From: Stenotrophomonas maltophilia | GTDB lineage: Bacteria > Pseudomonadota > Gammaproteobacteria > Xanthomonadales > Xanthomonadaceae | Length of the DNA stretch: 64,000 nt | Reading direction: 5' to 3' | Assembly (NCBI GenBank): GCA_009912235.1 | Contig: WNDS01000003.1 | Span: forward strand, 62,001-126,000 | Shown: one piece after another, positions 20,890-29,364 of the stretch | How the letters are laid out: every line of letters starts with the position of its first letter | Position numbering within the stretch: the first letter of the stretch is position 1 | Position numbers and translations under genes: made by a program | The notes under the pieces: model-generated | What the model saw: the letters and a program-made list of their open reading frames with translations, nothing else | Database searches by the model: none | Told to the model about the DNA's origin: nothing

Positions 20890-22710
20890 TCAGAAGCTGC
20901 CGCTGAAGCTGGCGAACAGCGTCGCGTCGCGCGCGCTCTTCTGCAGCGTGGTGGCGCTCAGGCCGATGTTGCTCTGCAGGCCGAACAGTTCGGTACGCGC
21001 GCCGAGGATGGCGGTGGCGTAGTTCTTGTCGAAGTTCAGGCCCGGCACGTAGTAGGTGCCGGCAACCGGAACGCTCTGCAGCCAGGCGCTGGCCTGCTTG
21101 GTGTCTTCGAACTCGTGGTCGTAGGTGACCTGCACGTACGGCTTGACGTGGCCGCCGTCGAAGCGGGCCTGCCAACCGATACGGCCCACGGTCGAGTCGG
21201 CGTTCTGGTTGTTGTAGCCCAGCGCGGTGGCGCTCGGGTTGCTTTCCACGTAGCCGTCCAGCTTGACCTTCTGCCAGATCACCGCAGCGATCGGGCCGTG
21301 GCGGAAGCCACCTTCGGTGCCGAACTCGTAACCGGCGTTCAGCGCGGCGGTCAGGTTGCTGCCGTCCGGCGAACCGGTGTGCTCGCGGGTGACCGGACCC
21401 AGCTGGACCTTGCGGGTCACGTCGTAGGACAGCCAGGTGTAGCTGACCTGCGCGTTGACCCAGGCACGGTCGCCGTACCAGCCACCGAACAGGCCCAGGC
21501 TGGTGTCGTTCTGGGTGAAGTCACCCTTGCTGTTGCCGAAGTCGGCGTCCATGCGGCCGAAGCCGGCGAAGGCGCCGAGCACCATGCCGTCGCGGGCCCA
21601 GTCGACACCGAACAGGCCGGCCGGGGCCAGGCCGTCGTACAGGTCGGCGTGGTCATAGCGCTGCATGTCGCCACGCACGCTGCCCCACCAGGACAGGCCA
21701 TCGGCCGGGCGGCCGGCGATGTGCAGGTTCACCTGGTCGGCACGCGAACGGCCCACGGTCTGCGCCGAATGGGTCAGCACCTGCTGCAGGCGCGGGGCCT
21801 CCAGCACCGAGATGGCGTACTGGCCCAGCATTTCATGCGCGGCGATGGTCGGGTGCACGCCATCGGCGAACAGGTAGGTCTTGTACGCGTCCGGGGTCAC
21901 GTAGCTGGCCGGGCTGCAGGTCAGCGAGGACGCATCGGTGCAGGCGGGGCCGGTGACGTTGGTGAAACCGTACGGGGCCGGGTTGGCGATGATTTCACGC
22001 AGCAGGCCGAAGGTGTCCAGCGGAATGAATTCCAGGCCGGCCTGCTTCAGGCCGCCGTACAGTTCAGCGTTGTAGGCGTTGCTGCCGCCAGTTGCGAAAC
22101 CGCTGGTGCGGGGGCTGAGGAACTGCGGGGTCGCGCCGAGATCCGGCAGGTTCGGCACCAGCACGTACTGGGCGCCGGCCTGCTTCAGGCTGGACACGAT
22201 GCCGATCTGGTCCTTGACCGCAGCACCAACGATGGCCTGTGCCTGCGCCGGCGCCTGCAGTGCCGCGAAGAGATCGTTGGCACCGCCCCACACAGTATAC
22301 AGGGCATTCGGGTCGGCCTTGCCGCCGTTGGCCGCCAGGTAGGCGGCGGTCTGGGTCTTCAGCGAGGGAATCGGCACGCCGCCGAGCGCCGGGTTGCGCA
22401 GGTCGGTGCCCACGCGGGCGCCGCCGGCGGCGTAGTTGTCACCGGTCTGGCCCAGGCCATTCGGGCTGGCGTCGGTGCCGTAGTGCTGCGCCAGCAACTG
22501 CGACCACACCAGGCCCGGGTTGGTGGTGAACTGACCGATGACCGGGCGCACCGAGGCCGGCAGCGCCGGGCGGTAGTAGCCGCTGTCGATCAGGCTGTCA
22601 CCGATGAACACGGTGCGGTTGAAAGTGGATTCGCCTGCCATGGCCGGAAGGGCGGCCAGCGCCAGCGCCGCTGCCATCACGGTGCGGACCGGGCGTTTGC
22701 TGAGCTGCAT
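20890..22710 (-). CDS. GDSL-type autotransporter esterase (EstA-like)
   Basis: Surface-anchored esterase of 606 residues. The signal peptide (cleavage after Ala25) is followed by a SGNH/GDSL passenger with the nucleophile block FIGDSLIDSG (Ser39), the Gly-Asn block (AAGGARVG), WGGANDLF, and the catalytic Asp/His block ADGVHPTIAAHEMLG near residue 290. The last 280 residues are an autotransporter beta-barrel (WGSVRGDMQRYDH onward) ending in the outer-membrane signature terminal Phe (FASFSGSF). The ATG at 22710 has CAGGAG at good spacing; the frame continues open far upstream but without a signal peptide. EstA-like enzymes act on short-chain esters at the cell surface. Confidence 0.92.
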   Translation of the reverse strand: MQLSKRPVRTVMAAALALAALPAMAGESTFNRTVFIGDSLIDSGYYRPALPASVRPVIGQFTTNPGLVWSQLLAQHYGTDASPNGLGQTGDNYAAGGARVGTDLRNPALGGVPIPSLKTQTAAYLAANGGKADPNALYTVWGGANDLFAALQAPAQAQAIVGAAVKDQIGIVSSLKQAGAQYVLVPNLPDLGATPQFLSPRTSGFATGGSNAYNAELYGGLKQAGLEFIPLDTFGLLREIIANPAPYGFTNVTGPACTDASSLTCSPASYVTPDAYKTYLFADGVHPTIAAHEMLGQYAISVLEAPRLQQVLTHSAQTVGRSRADQVNLHIAGRPADGLSWWGSVRGDMQRYDHADLYDGLAPAGLFGVDWARDGMVLGAFAGFGRMDADFGNSKGDFTQNDTSLGLFGGWYGDRAWVNAQVSYTWLSYDVTRKVQLGPVTREHTGSPDGSNLTAALNAGYEFGTEGGFRHGPIAAVIWQKVKLDGYVESNPSATALGYNNQNADSTVGRIGWQARFDGGHVKPYVQVTYDHEFEDTKQASAWLQSVPVAGTYYVPGLNFDKNYATAILGARTELFGLQSNIGLSATTLQKSARDATLFASFSGSF

Positions 22711-22923
22711 GGTAAAACTCCTGTGGGGTAGATGATTCATGGGAAACCGGCGGACGTACGCCAGCGCATGGGGAATGGTTTCACTCCCGCGCACTTTGCT
22801 CACGCTGCGCCGCCGCATGACAGTGTAACCTGCCGGCGGCGGCGGTGGCGCGCCGCGCAGGGTGATTGGACGGATTTGAACGGATTCCGAGACCGCTCCG
22901 CGGCCATCGGCCACAATAGGGCC

Positions 22924-23124
22924 ATGAACATCCAGCTCAATGGCGAACCCCGCACCCTGCCCGCCGCGGCCACCCTCCACGACCTGCTGCAGGCCGAACA
23001 GCTGCTTGAGCGCCGCGTAGCGGTGGAAGTGAACGGGCAGATCATCACCCGCAGCCGCCATGGCGAGCATGCGCTGGCCGAGGGCGACGTGGTGGAGATC
23101 GTGCATGCGCTGGGCGGGGGCTGA
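22924..23124 (+). CDS. thiS: Sulfur carrier protein ThiS
   Basis: Small ubiquitin-like carrier (66 residues) that delivers sulfur as a C-terminal thiocarboxylate for thiazole synthesis. It has the pattern [13 protein letters not shown]...TLHDLL...[12 protein letters not shown] and ends HALGGG, with the Gly-Gly tail that ThiF adenylates. Upstream in-frame codons are not supported. It lies before thiG, with REP elements between them. ThiF and ThiH are not in the window. Confidence 0.93.
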   Translation: MNIQLNGEPRTLPAAATLHDLLQAEQLLERRVAVEVNGQIITRSRHGEHALAEGDVVEIVHALGGG

Positions 23125-23147
23125 GACCAGGCCTCCCCGCTCCGCGC

Positions 23148-23211
23148 TCGCCGGGCATGGCCCGGCGCTACCCTGCACCGGCCTCCCGGTAGCGCCGGGC
23201 CATGCCCGGCG
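23148..23211. repeat. Inverted pair of REP elements inside thiS-thiG
   Basis: GCCGGGCATGGCCCGGCGCTACC and its inverse GGTAGCGCCGGGCCATGCCCGGC separated by about 14 bases, forming a potential long hairpin between two genes of one pathway. Confidence 0.75.
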
Positions 23212-23260
23212 GCGTCGAAGCAGCGACCCCATCTTCAGGCGGATAGGCGATAATCGCGCC

Positions 23261-24055
23261 ATGAACGCACCTGTCTCCCCCGATTCGCTGGTCATCGCCG
23301 GCAAGACCTATTCCTCGCGGCTGCTGACCGGCACCGGCAAGTTCAAGGATCTGGAAGAAACCCGCCTGGCCACCGAGGCCGCTGGCGCCCAGATCGTCAC
23401 CGTGGCCATCCGCCGCACCAACATTGGCCAGAACCCGGGCGAGCCGAACCTGCTGGACGTGCTGCCGCCGGACCGCTACGCGATCCTGCCCAACACCGCC
23501 GGCTGCTACACCGCCGAGGACGCCGTGCGCACCTGCCGCCTGGCGCGCGAGCTGCTGGGCGGCCACAACCTGACCAAGCTGGAAGTGCTGGGCGACCAGA
23601 AGACCCTGTACCCGGACGTGATGCAGACCCTCAAGGCGGCTGAGCAGCTGGTCAAGGACGGCTTCGAGGTGATGGTCTACACCTCCGATGATCCGATCCT
23701 GGCCAAGCGCCTGGAAGAGATCGGCTGCGCGGCGGTGATGCCGCTGGCTGCGCCGATCGGTTCGGGCCTGGGCATCCAGAACAAGTACAACCTGATGGAA
23801 ATCATCGAGAACGCCAAGGTGCCGATCATCGTCGACGCTGGCGTGGGCACCGCCTCCGACGCGGCCATTGCGATGGAACTGGGCTGCGACGGCGTGCTGA
23901 TGAACACCGCCATTGCCGGCGCACGGCACCCGGTGCTGATGGCCAGTGCGATGCGCAAGGCGGTCGAGGCTGGCCGCGAGGCCTTCCTGGCCGGGCGCAT
24001 TCCGCGCAAGCGCTACGCCAGCGCATCCTCCCCGGTGGAAGGGCTGGTGGGCTGA
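23261..24055 (+). CDS. thiG: Thiazole synthase ThiG
   Basis: Forms the thiazole phosphate ring of thiamin from 1-deoxyxylulose 5-phosphate, dehydroglycine and ThiS thiocarboxylate. The 264-residue TIM-barrel protein shows [57 protein letters not shown] (Schiff-base Lys region), [15 protein letters not shown] and [27 protein letters not shown] phosphate-binding loops. The ATG at 23261 is the family start. It is followed by trmB, whose ATG begins two bases after the stop. Confidence 0.97.
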   Translation: MNAPVSPDSLVIAGKTYSSRLLTGTGKFKDLEETRLATEAAGAQIVTVAIRRTNIGQNPGEPNLLDVLPPDRYAILPNTAGCYTAEDAVRTCRLARELLGGHNLTKLEVLGDQKTLYPDVMQTLKAAEQLVKDGFEVMVYTSDDPILAKRLEEIGCAAVMPLAAPIGSGLGIQNKYNLMEIIENAKVPIIVDAGVGTASDAAIAMELGCDGVLMNTAIAGARHPVLMASAMRKAVEAGREAFLAGRIPRKRYASASSPVEGLVG

Positions 24056-24056
24056 G

Positions 24057-24791
24057 ATGACCGATCCGTTCTCCAGCTCCGGCTCCAAGGCCCCGCCCAA
24101 GCCGTTCACCGTGCACGAAGGCCGCCGTGAGATCCGCAGCTTCGTGCTGCGCCAGGGCCGCTTCACCCCCGCTCAGCAGCGCGCGTTCGACGAGCGCTGG
24201 CCGCACTTCGGCCTGGACTACAGCGGTGCACCGCGCGACCTGGATGCCACCTTCGGCCGCCCCGCACCCAAGGTGCTGGAAATCGGCTTCGGCAACGGTG
24301 CCGCGCTGCGCTTTGCCGCCCAGCACGATCCGTCGCGTGACTACATCGGCATTGAAGTGCACGCGCCCGGCGTGGGCCGCCTGCTCAATGCGCTGGCCGA
24401 TGACAACGCCGACCACGTGCGCCTGTACCACCACGACGCCGTGGAGGTGCTGGAACAGGAAATCGCCGATGGCGCACTGGACGAAGTGCGCATCTATTTC
24501 CCGGACCCGTGGCACAAGAAGCGCCACAACAAGCGCCGCCTGGTGCAGCCGGCGTTTGCCGAACTGATCGTGCGCAAGCTGCGCCCCGGTGGCCGCCTGC
24601 ACTGCGCCACCGACTGGGAAAACTACGCCGAGCAGATGTGGGACGTGCTCGATGCCACCCCGGGCCTGACCAACCGCGCCGGCCCGCGTGGCACCGTGCC
24701 GCGCCCGGACTGGCGCCCGCAGACCCACTTCGAGACCCGCGGCCAGAAGCTGGGCCACGGCGTGTGGGACCTGCTGTACGACCGCAGCTGA
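24057..24791 (+). CDS. trmB: tRNA (guanine-N7-)-methyltransferase TrmB
   Basis: Methylates G46 of tRNA with SAM. The 244-residue protein has an N-terminal [17 protein letters not shown] segment typical of the family, the SAM-binding motif [27 protein letters not shown], and the catalytic [20 protein letters not shown] block, ending with a [21 protein letters not shown] tail that carries the conserved TxFExRG. It is tightly coupled to thiG (start one base after its stop codon). Confidence 0.95.
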   Translation: MTDPFSSSGSKAPPKPFTVHEGRREIRSFVLRQGRFTPAQQRAFDERWPHFGLDYSGAPRDLDATFGRPAPKVLEIGFGNGAALRFAAQHDPSRDYIGIEVHAPGVGRLLNALADDNADHVRLYHHDAVEVLEQEIADGALDEVRIYFPDPWHKKRHNKRRLVQPAFAELIVRKLRPGGRLHCATDWENYAEQMWDVLDATPGLTNRAGPRGTVPRPDWRPQTHFETRGQKLGHGVWDLLYDRS

Positions 24792-24823
24792 CCTGACCGG
24801 CCACCGAGGACTTCGCGCCCCAC

Positions 24824-26671
24824 ATGGATACCGCGCTGACGCTGACCACCGACATGAAGCTCGTGCTTGGGCTGGTGGGCTTCACGATGGCGATGTTCCT
24901 GTTCGAGCGCATCCGCGCCGACGTGGTCGCGCTGGTGGTGCTGGTGGTGCTGGGCGTGACCGGCCTGATCGCACCGGAGGAGCTGTTCGGCGGCTTCTCC
25001 GGTAACGCGGTGATGAGCATCATCGCCACCACCATCCTCGGTGCCGGCCTGGACCGCACCGGGGCGCTGAACCGGCTGGCGGCCTGGCTGCTGCGGCGCG
25101 GGCACGGCGTGGAGCAACGGCTGCTGGTGATGACCACGGCCATTGCCGGCCTGAACTCGTCCTTCATGCAGAACCTGTCGGTGATGGCGCTGTACCTGCC
25201 GGTGGCCTCGCGGCTGGCCGCGCGCACCGGGCTGACTTTGCAGCGGCTGCTGCTGCCGATCGCCGCGGCCATCGTGATGGGCGGTGCGCTGACCATGGTC
25301 GGCAACTCGCCGCTGATCCTGCTGAACGATCTGCTGGCCTCGGCCAACAACAACCTGCCCTCGGGCCTGGCCGCCATCGAGCCGCTGCGCATGTTCGCGC
25401 CGCTGCCGATCGGCGTGGCGCTGCTGGTGGCCTCGTTGCTGTACTTCCGCCACTACGGCGACCGCAAGCTGGTGGAAGAGGAATCGCTGGTCAACGACGG
25501 GGTGACCCCGGCGCGCACCGAAAGCTATTTCGCCAAGACCTACGACATCGAAGGCGATGTGTTCGAGCTGGTGGTGACCGCCGAAAGCCCGCTGGTGGGC
25601 ATGACCCTGGGCGAGGCGGAGAACCTGCACGATGCGCCGCTGCTGCTGGCGCTGAAGACCGGCAACGATACGCGGCTGGCACCGCCGGCGGAGATGCACA
25701 TCTGGGTCGGCAGCGTGCTGGGGGTGATGGGTAAGCGCGAGCAGGTCAACGATTTCGCGCAGAACCAGTTCCTGCGCATGTCCTCGCGGCTGAAGCACCT
25801 GGGCGATCTGTTCAACCCCAGCCGCGCCGGCATTTCCGAAGCCGTGGTGCCGCCCACCTCCAACGTGATCGGCAAGAGCGCAGCCGACCTGCGCCTGCGC
25901 AAGGAACGCGGCATCAGCCTGCTGGCGATCAACCGCGACAAGCAGGTGATCCGCGAGGATGTGCGTGATGTGCAGCTGCGCGCCGGCGACATGCTGGTGT
26001 TCCACAGCATCTGGACCGACCTGGCGCAGGCCGCCAAGAGCCGCGACTTCGTGGTGGTGACCGACTACCCCACCGGCGAGCAGCGCCCGCACAAGTTCAA
26101 GATCGCCATGGCGATCTTCGCGCTGACGATCCTGATCGCACTGACCAGCAAGCTGCCGGTGGCGCTGACGCTGATGACCGGCGTGGCCGGCATGCTGCTG
26201 ACCGGCGTGCTGCGCATGGACGAGGCCTATGCCTCGATCAACTGGAAAACGGTGTTCATGATGGCCGGGCTGATTCCGCTCGGCTGGGCGATGGATTCCA
26301 GCGGCGCGGCGGCGTGGGTGGCCGGGCACACCATCGACAAGCTGCCCACCGGCATTCCGCTGTGGGTGCTGGAGCTGGCGCTGACACTGCTGACCACGGT
26401 GTTTTCACTGGTGATCAGCCATGTGGGTGCGACCATCGTGATGGTGCCCATTGCGGTGAACCTGGCGCTGGCGGCCGGTGGCAACCCGACGGCGTTCGCG
26501 CTGATCGTGGCGTTGTCGGCGTCCAACAACCTGATGACCGCGTCCAACCCGGTGATTTCGATGGTGACCGGCCCGGCCAACTACACGCCGCGCGAGATGT
26601 GGCGCGTGGGCGGGCCGTTGTCGCTGATCTACACCGTGGTGGTGGTGGCGATGATCAACCTGATGTTCTGA
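24824..26671 (+). CDS. SLC13/DASS-type permease with two TrkA_C (RCK_C) domains
   Basis: Inner-membrane anion symporter of 615 residues. It has two halves of membrane helices (about 1-195 and 430-615) split by a cytoplasmic region with two RCK_C-like modules (VFELVVTAESPLVGMTLGEAE... and ISEAVVPPTSNVIGKSAADL). The duplicated hairpin signatures, NSSFMQNLSVMALYLPV and SVISHVGATIVMVPIAVNL with ALSASNNLMTASNPV, are typical of SLC13-like permeases for sulfate or dicarboxylates. The substrate cannot be told from sequence alone; proximity to thi genes is not informative. It follows trmB after 32 bases and may be co-transcribed. Confidence 0.85.
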   Translation: MDTALTLTTDMKLVLGLVGFTMAMFLFERIRADVVALVVLVVLGVTGLIAPEELFGGFSGNAVMSIIATTILGAGLDRTGALNRLAAWLLRRGHGVEQRLLVMTTAIAGLNSSFMQNLSVMALYLPVASRLAARTGLTLQRLLLPIAAAIVMGGALTMVGNSPLILLNDLLASANNNLPSGLAAIEPLRMFAPLPIGVALLVASLLYFRHYGDRKLVEEESLVNDGVTPARTESYFAKTYDIEGDVFELVVTAESPLVGMTLGEAENLHDAPLLLALKTGNDTRLAPPAEMHIWVGSVLGVMGKREQVNDFAQNQFLRMSSRLKHLGDLFNPSRAGISEAVVPPTSNVIGKSAADLRLRKERGISLLAINRDKQVIREDVRDVQLRAGDMLVFHSIWTDLAQAAKSRDFVVVTDYPTGEQRPHKFKIAMAIFALTILIALTSKLPVALTLMTGVAGMLLTGVLRMDEAYASINWKTVFMMAGLIPLGWAMDSSGAAAWVAGHTIDKLPTGIPLWVLELALTLLTTVFSLVISHVGATIVMVPIAVNLALAAGGNPTAFALIVALSASNNLMTASNPVISMVTGPANYTPREMWRVGGPLSLIYTVVVVAMINLMF

Positions 26672-26755
26672 GGTTGAGTGTGTGTGGCAGGGCTGCGCCC
26701 TGCACCTGCAGAAGCCGAAGCAACAGCAACAGCAACAGCGGTCATTCCGTGGGAT

Positions 26756-26857
26756 GGCGGGGCACTGTGGGTTTGCGGGGACGCCGTAAACCCATCCATG
26801 GGGGCTTGGTCGCGGCATCCATGCCGCTCACACCCCGCAAGCCCACAGTGCCCCGCC
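26756..26857. repeat. 25-bp inverted repeat with 52-base loop
   Basis: Left arm 26756-26780 (GGCGGGGCACTGTGGGTTTG...) and right arm 26833-26857 match over 25 bp with one mismatch. The preceding CAACAGCAACAGCAACAG run is at 26720-26738. The element looks like a non-autonomous repeat or terminator, not a gene. Confidence 0.7.
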
Positions 26858-26906
26858 TTCGACAGTTTTCCGCTGCTGATGGTGGGTGCCGACCGTTGGT
26901 CGGCAC

Positions 26907-27009
26907 GGGGTCGGATCCCGTTGCTGCGCAACGGGCTCTGACCCCGGTGTTGGATCGTCTTTCCTGATGGGGTCAGCGCCGTTTTCCTGCGGAAAACGGA
27001 TCCGACCCC
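26907..27009. repeat. Two GGGGTC-family palindromes
   Basis: 26907-26945 (GGGGTCGGATCCCGTTGC / GCAACGGGCTCTGACCCC) and 26969-27009 (GGGGTCAGCGCCGTTTTCC / GGAAAACGGATCCGACCCC). Same family as at 9847 and 43570. Confidence 0.7.
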
Positions 27010-27020
27010 GCAGCCTGGGC

Positions 27021-27359
27021 TCAGGCCAGGTGGACCTGGCCGTCGCGCACGTCCACCGGCACGGCGCGCAGGCGGTCGCCCTTGCATGGGCCGGCGATGC
27101 AGTCGCCGCTGTCCAGCGCGAACGAGGCGCCGTGCGCGGCGCAGACCAGGTGGCCTTCGCGGCTCTTCAGGAACTGGCCCGGGGCCCAGTCCAGGCGGCG
27201 GCCGGCATGCGGGCAGATGTTCAGGAAAGCGCGGACCTGCAGTCCATCGCGGTACAGCACCAGCGATTCGGCATCGCCATCGACCACTGCCTCGACCTCG
27301 GCGAATCCCCCGTCGGCAATGGCCTCGACGGCGATCAGGGCGGGCGTGGCATCAGTCAT
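27021..27359 (-). CDS. Rieske [2Fe-2S] ferredoxin-like protein
   Basis: Small (112-residue) soluble Rieske protein. The cluster ligands are in CPHAGRRLDW (Cys-X-His) and CAAHGASF (Cys-X2-His), with DSGDCIAGPCKGDRL following, as in nitrite-reductase small subunit-like or dioxygenase ferredoxin-like proteins. The ATG at 27359 gives MTDATPALIAVEAIADG. No oxygenase or reductase partner gene is adjacent, so its electron-transfer partner is unknown. Confidence 0.88.
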   Translation of the reverse strand: MTDATPALIAVEAIADGGFAEVEAVVDGDAESLVLYRDGLQVRAFLNICPHAGRRLDWAPGQFLKSREGHLVCAAHGASFALDSGDCIAGPCKGDRLRAVPVDVRDGQVHLA

Positions 27360-27538
27360 GGCGAAGGCTCGGACGTAAACCAGCATTGTCGCATGCCCGG
27401 TCAGGTGGCTGGCTGCGACATGAACACAAGTTATTGATTTGTAATAGCCAAGGCTTAACTTTAACGGGTTTTTCACTCAATGACAGGCGCACCGCGCTGA
27501 TACTGGCTGCTCGCTGATTCCAGCCCGACGAGCCTTCC

Positions 27539-27823
27539 ATGTTCAACCGCACCTTCGCCTTTAACCAGTTCCGCACCCTGTTTGCCCCGCGCAAGCCGCG
27601 GCACCCGTTGGTGCGCGTGGCCGTGGGCCTGCTGGGCCTGGCCATCCTGGCAGCCATGGTGTTCATCGGCGTGTTCGTGGGCGCAGCCATGATCCTGGTC
27701 GGCCTGGCGTGGAAGCCGCTGGCCTCGCGCAAGCGCAGCGGCCCGCGCCGCACGGAAGACGCCAGCGTGGTGGAAGGCGAATACCGCGTGGTGCGCAAGT
27801 CAGCTTTGCCGATGTCGCGCTGA
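27539..27823 (+). CDS. Small membrane protein of unknown function
   Basis: The 94-residue protein has one long hydrophobic stretch (VAVGLLGLAILAAMVFIGVFVGAAMI, about residues 27-52), possibly a helical hairpin, flanked by basic segments (FAPRKPRHPLVR and KPLASRKRSGPRR), and a polar C-terminal tail. It is divergent from the Rieske gene and is followed by the FAH gene. No family recognised beyond small Xanthomonadaceae membrane proteins. Confidence 0.7.
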   Translation: MFNRTFAFNQFRTLFAPRKPRHPLVRVAVGLLGLAILAAMVFIGVFVGAAMILVGLAWKPLASRKRSGPRRTEDASVVEGEYRVVRKSALPMSR

Positions 27824-27892
27824 TGACGTCGCCCGCTGACGCGGGCGCCGTCGCGTTCTAGACTGCGGGGGCCTTCCTACTGGAACCCCCAC

Positions 27893-28615
27893 ATGTCCAC
27901 TGCCGCTGTTTCCGATGTGATTGCCGCCCCCGCCGTGCCGCGTATACCGGTGGTCGGTGGTGGCACCTTCCCGGTCCATCGCGTCTACTGCGTCGGCCGC
28001 AACTTCGCCGACCATGCGCGCGAGATGGGCGCGGCGGTGCCCGCCGCAGATGACCGCGGCCGCCCGATGTTCTTCACCAAGCCGGCCGACGCCATCGTGG
28101 TCGGCCACGACGATGCCATCCCCTACCCGCCGGCCACCCAGGACCTGCACCACGAAGTGGAGCTGGTGGTGGCGATCGGCCGTGATGCACCGGCCGGTGA
28201 ACTGGCCATCGCCGATGCCGATGCGCTGGTCTACGGCTATGCCGTCGGCCTGGACCTGACCCGCCGCGACCTGCAGGCGGCGGCCAAGCAGAAGGGCCGC
28301 CCGTGGGATTCGGCCAAGGGCTTCGACGCCTCCGCGCCGATCAGCGAAATCGTGCACGCCGGTGAAGTAGGCGATCTGGCGGCGTTGAACCTGTCGCTGG
28401 AGGTCAACGGCGAAGTGCGCCAGCAACCGCTGCTCGACCAGATGATCTGGAACGTGCCGGAGATCCTGCACGAACTGTCCAAGCTGTGGCAGCTGCGCGC
28501 CGGCGTCCTGGTGTTCATGGGTACCCCCTCCGGCGTGGCCGCGCTGAAGCCCGGCGACCGCTTCAGCGCGCGCCTGGAAAACGTGGCCGAACGCCACGGC
28601 ACCATCGCCGGCTGA
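27893..28615 (+). CDS. FAH-family hydrolase (fumarylpyruvate hydrolase-like)
   Basis: The 240-residue protein belongs to the fumarylacetoacetate hydrolase fold: YCVGRNFADHAREMG, FFTKPADAIVVGHDD, the metal-binding Glu pair in DLHHEVELVVAIG, YGYAVGLDLTRRDLQ, KGRPWDSAKGFDASAPI, and GVLVFMGTPSGVAALKPGD. The KGRPWDSAKGFD motif fits fumarylpyruvate/acylpyruvate hydrolases; the exact substrate cannot be called. The stop codon lies in the first unit of a 16-bp tandem repeat. Confidence 0.9.
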   Translation: MSTAAVSDVIAAPAVPRIPVVGGGTFPVHRVYCVGRNFADHAREMGAAVPAADDRGRPMFFTKPADAIVVGHDDAIPYPPATQDLHHEVELVVAIGRDAPAGELAIADADALVYGYAVGLDLTRRDLQAAAKQKGRPWDSAKGFDASAPISEIVHAGEVGDLAALNLSLEVNGEVRQQPLLDQMIWNVPEILHELSKLWQLRAGVLVFMGTPSGVAALKPGDRFSARLENVAERHGTIAG

Positions 28616-28666
28616 GGTCATTGCCGGCTGAGGTCATTGCCGGCTGACGTCATCGCCGGCTGACAT
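28603..28666 (+). repeat. 16-bp direct tandem repeat, four copies
   Basis: Units CATYGCCGGCTGANGT at 28603, 28619, 28635 and 28651, differing at a few positions. The array starts in the last codons of the FAH gene; each unit carries a TGA after GCCGGC, so the array extends the gene's end without extending the protein. Confidence 0.85.
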
Positions 28667-28720
28667 CCGCTGCGTTAACCTGCCCGCCCTGCCCACATCC
28701 GCCCCACAGGAGAACAACGA

Positions 28721-29125
28721 ATGGGAATGCTCACCGAGTTCAAGGAATTCGCCATGCGTGGCAACGTCATCGACCTGGCGGTCGGTGTGGTCATCGGCGC
28801 GGCGTTCGGCAAGATCGTCACCGCGCTGGTGGAGAAGATCATCATGCCGCCGCTGGGCCTGCTGATCGGCAAGGTGGATTTCTCGAGCCTGGCCTGGGTG
28901 CTCTCCCCGGCCAGCGTCGGCCCGGATGGCAAGGAAATTCCGGCAGTGGTCATCGGCTACGGTGATTTCCTCAATTTGCTGGTGCAGTTCGTCATCGTGG
29001 CATTCGCCATCTTCCTGGTGATCAAGGCGATCAACCGCCTGTCGCGCAAGCAGGACGCCGCCCCGGCTGCGCCCAAGGAAGAAGTGGTGCTGCTGCGCGA
29101 AATCCGCGACAGCCTGCAGAAGTAA
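28721..29125 (+). CDS. mscL: Large-conductance mechanosensitive channel MscL
   Basis: Homopentameric inner-membrane channel that opens under hypo-osmotic stress. The 134-residue protein has the N-terminal amphipathic helix ([20 protein letters not shown]), TM1 ([24 protein letters not shown]), a periplasmic loop, TM2 ([22 protein letters not shown]) and a C-terminal bundle helix ([15 protein letters not shown]). The family size and order are intact. A GGAGAA ribosome binding site precedes the ATG. Confidence 0.96.
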   Translation: MGMLTEFKEFAMRGNVIDLAVGVVIGAAFGKIVTALVEKIIMPPLGLLIGKVDFSSLAWVLSPASVGPDGKEIPAVVIGYGDFLNLLVQFVIVAFAIFLVIKAINRLSRKQDAAPAAPKEEVVLLREIRDSLQK

Positions 29126-29140
29126 TGCGTTGCATGCACC

Positions 29141-29252
29141 CGTAGAGTCGAGCCGTGCTCGACTGGGCGAGGCAGCCGTCAAGGTGGCGCCGGGCCATGC
29201 CCGGCGAGCGAAGCATTTCGTGGATATCCGCCGGGCATGGCCCGGCGCTACC
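29141..29252. repeat. Three REP elements after mscL
   Basis: GTAGAGTCGAGCCGTGCTCGACTG (29141-29164), then the inverse pair GCGCCGGGCCATGCCCGGCG and GCCGGGCATGGCCCGGCGCTACC. Confidence 0.7.
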
Positions 29253-29364
29253 GCTTTGCCGCTCATGGCCGGAAAACAGCGTTCGCGCCTGCCATGACCT
29301 CCCACCCATGCGCCGCACTGAACGGCTGTTAAGCTCGACGGCTATCGCCCTTCCCGGAGTCGTC

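Larger units (their letters stand above)
26672..27020. other. Repeat-filled gap of 349 bases between the SLC13 gene and the Rieske gene
   Basis: Contains, in order, a CAACAG microsatellite (26720-26738), a 25-bp imperfect inverted repeat (26756-26857) and two GGGGTC palindromes (26907-27009). The flanking genes are convergent. No ORF with gene character is present. Confidence 0.7.

Noticed and set aside
20788-22731. A 647-codon frame antisense to the GDSL autotransporter
   Set aside because: Shadow frame; the minus-strand product has signal peptide, GDSL blocks and beta-barrel.
22711-22923. TPP riboswitch before thiS
   Set aside because: I looked for the conserved CTGAGA and ACCTGA blocks and did not find them in order.
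28603-28666. 16-bp tandem repeats as a CRISPR or iteron origin
   Set aside because: Units are adjacent without spacers, no replication gene nearby.
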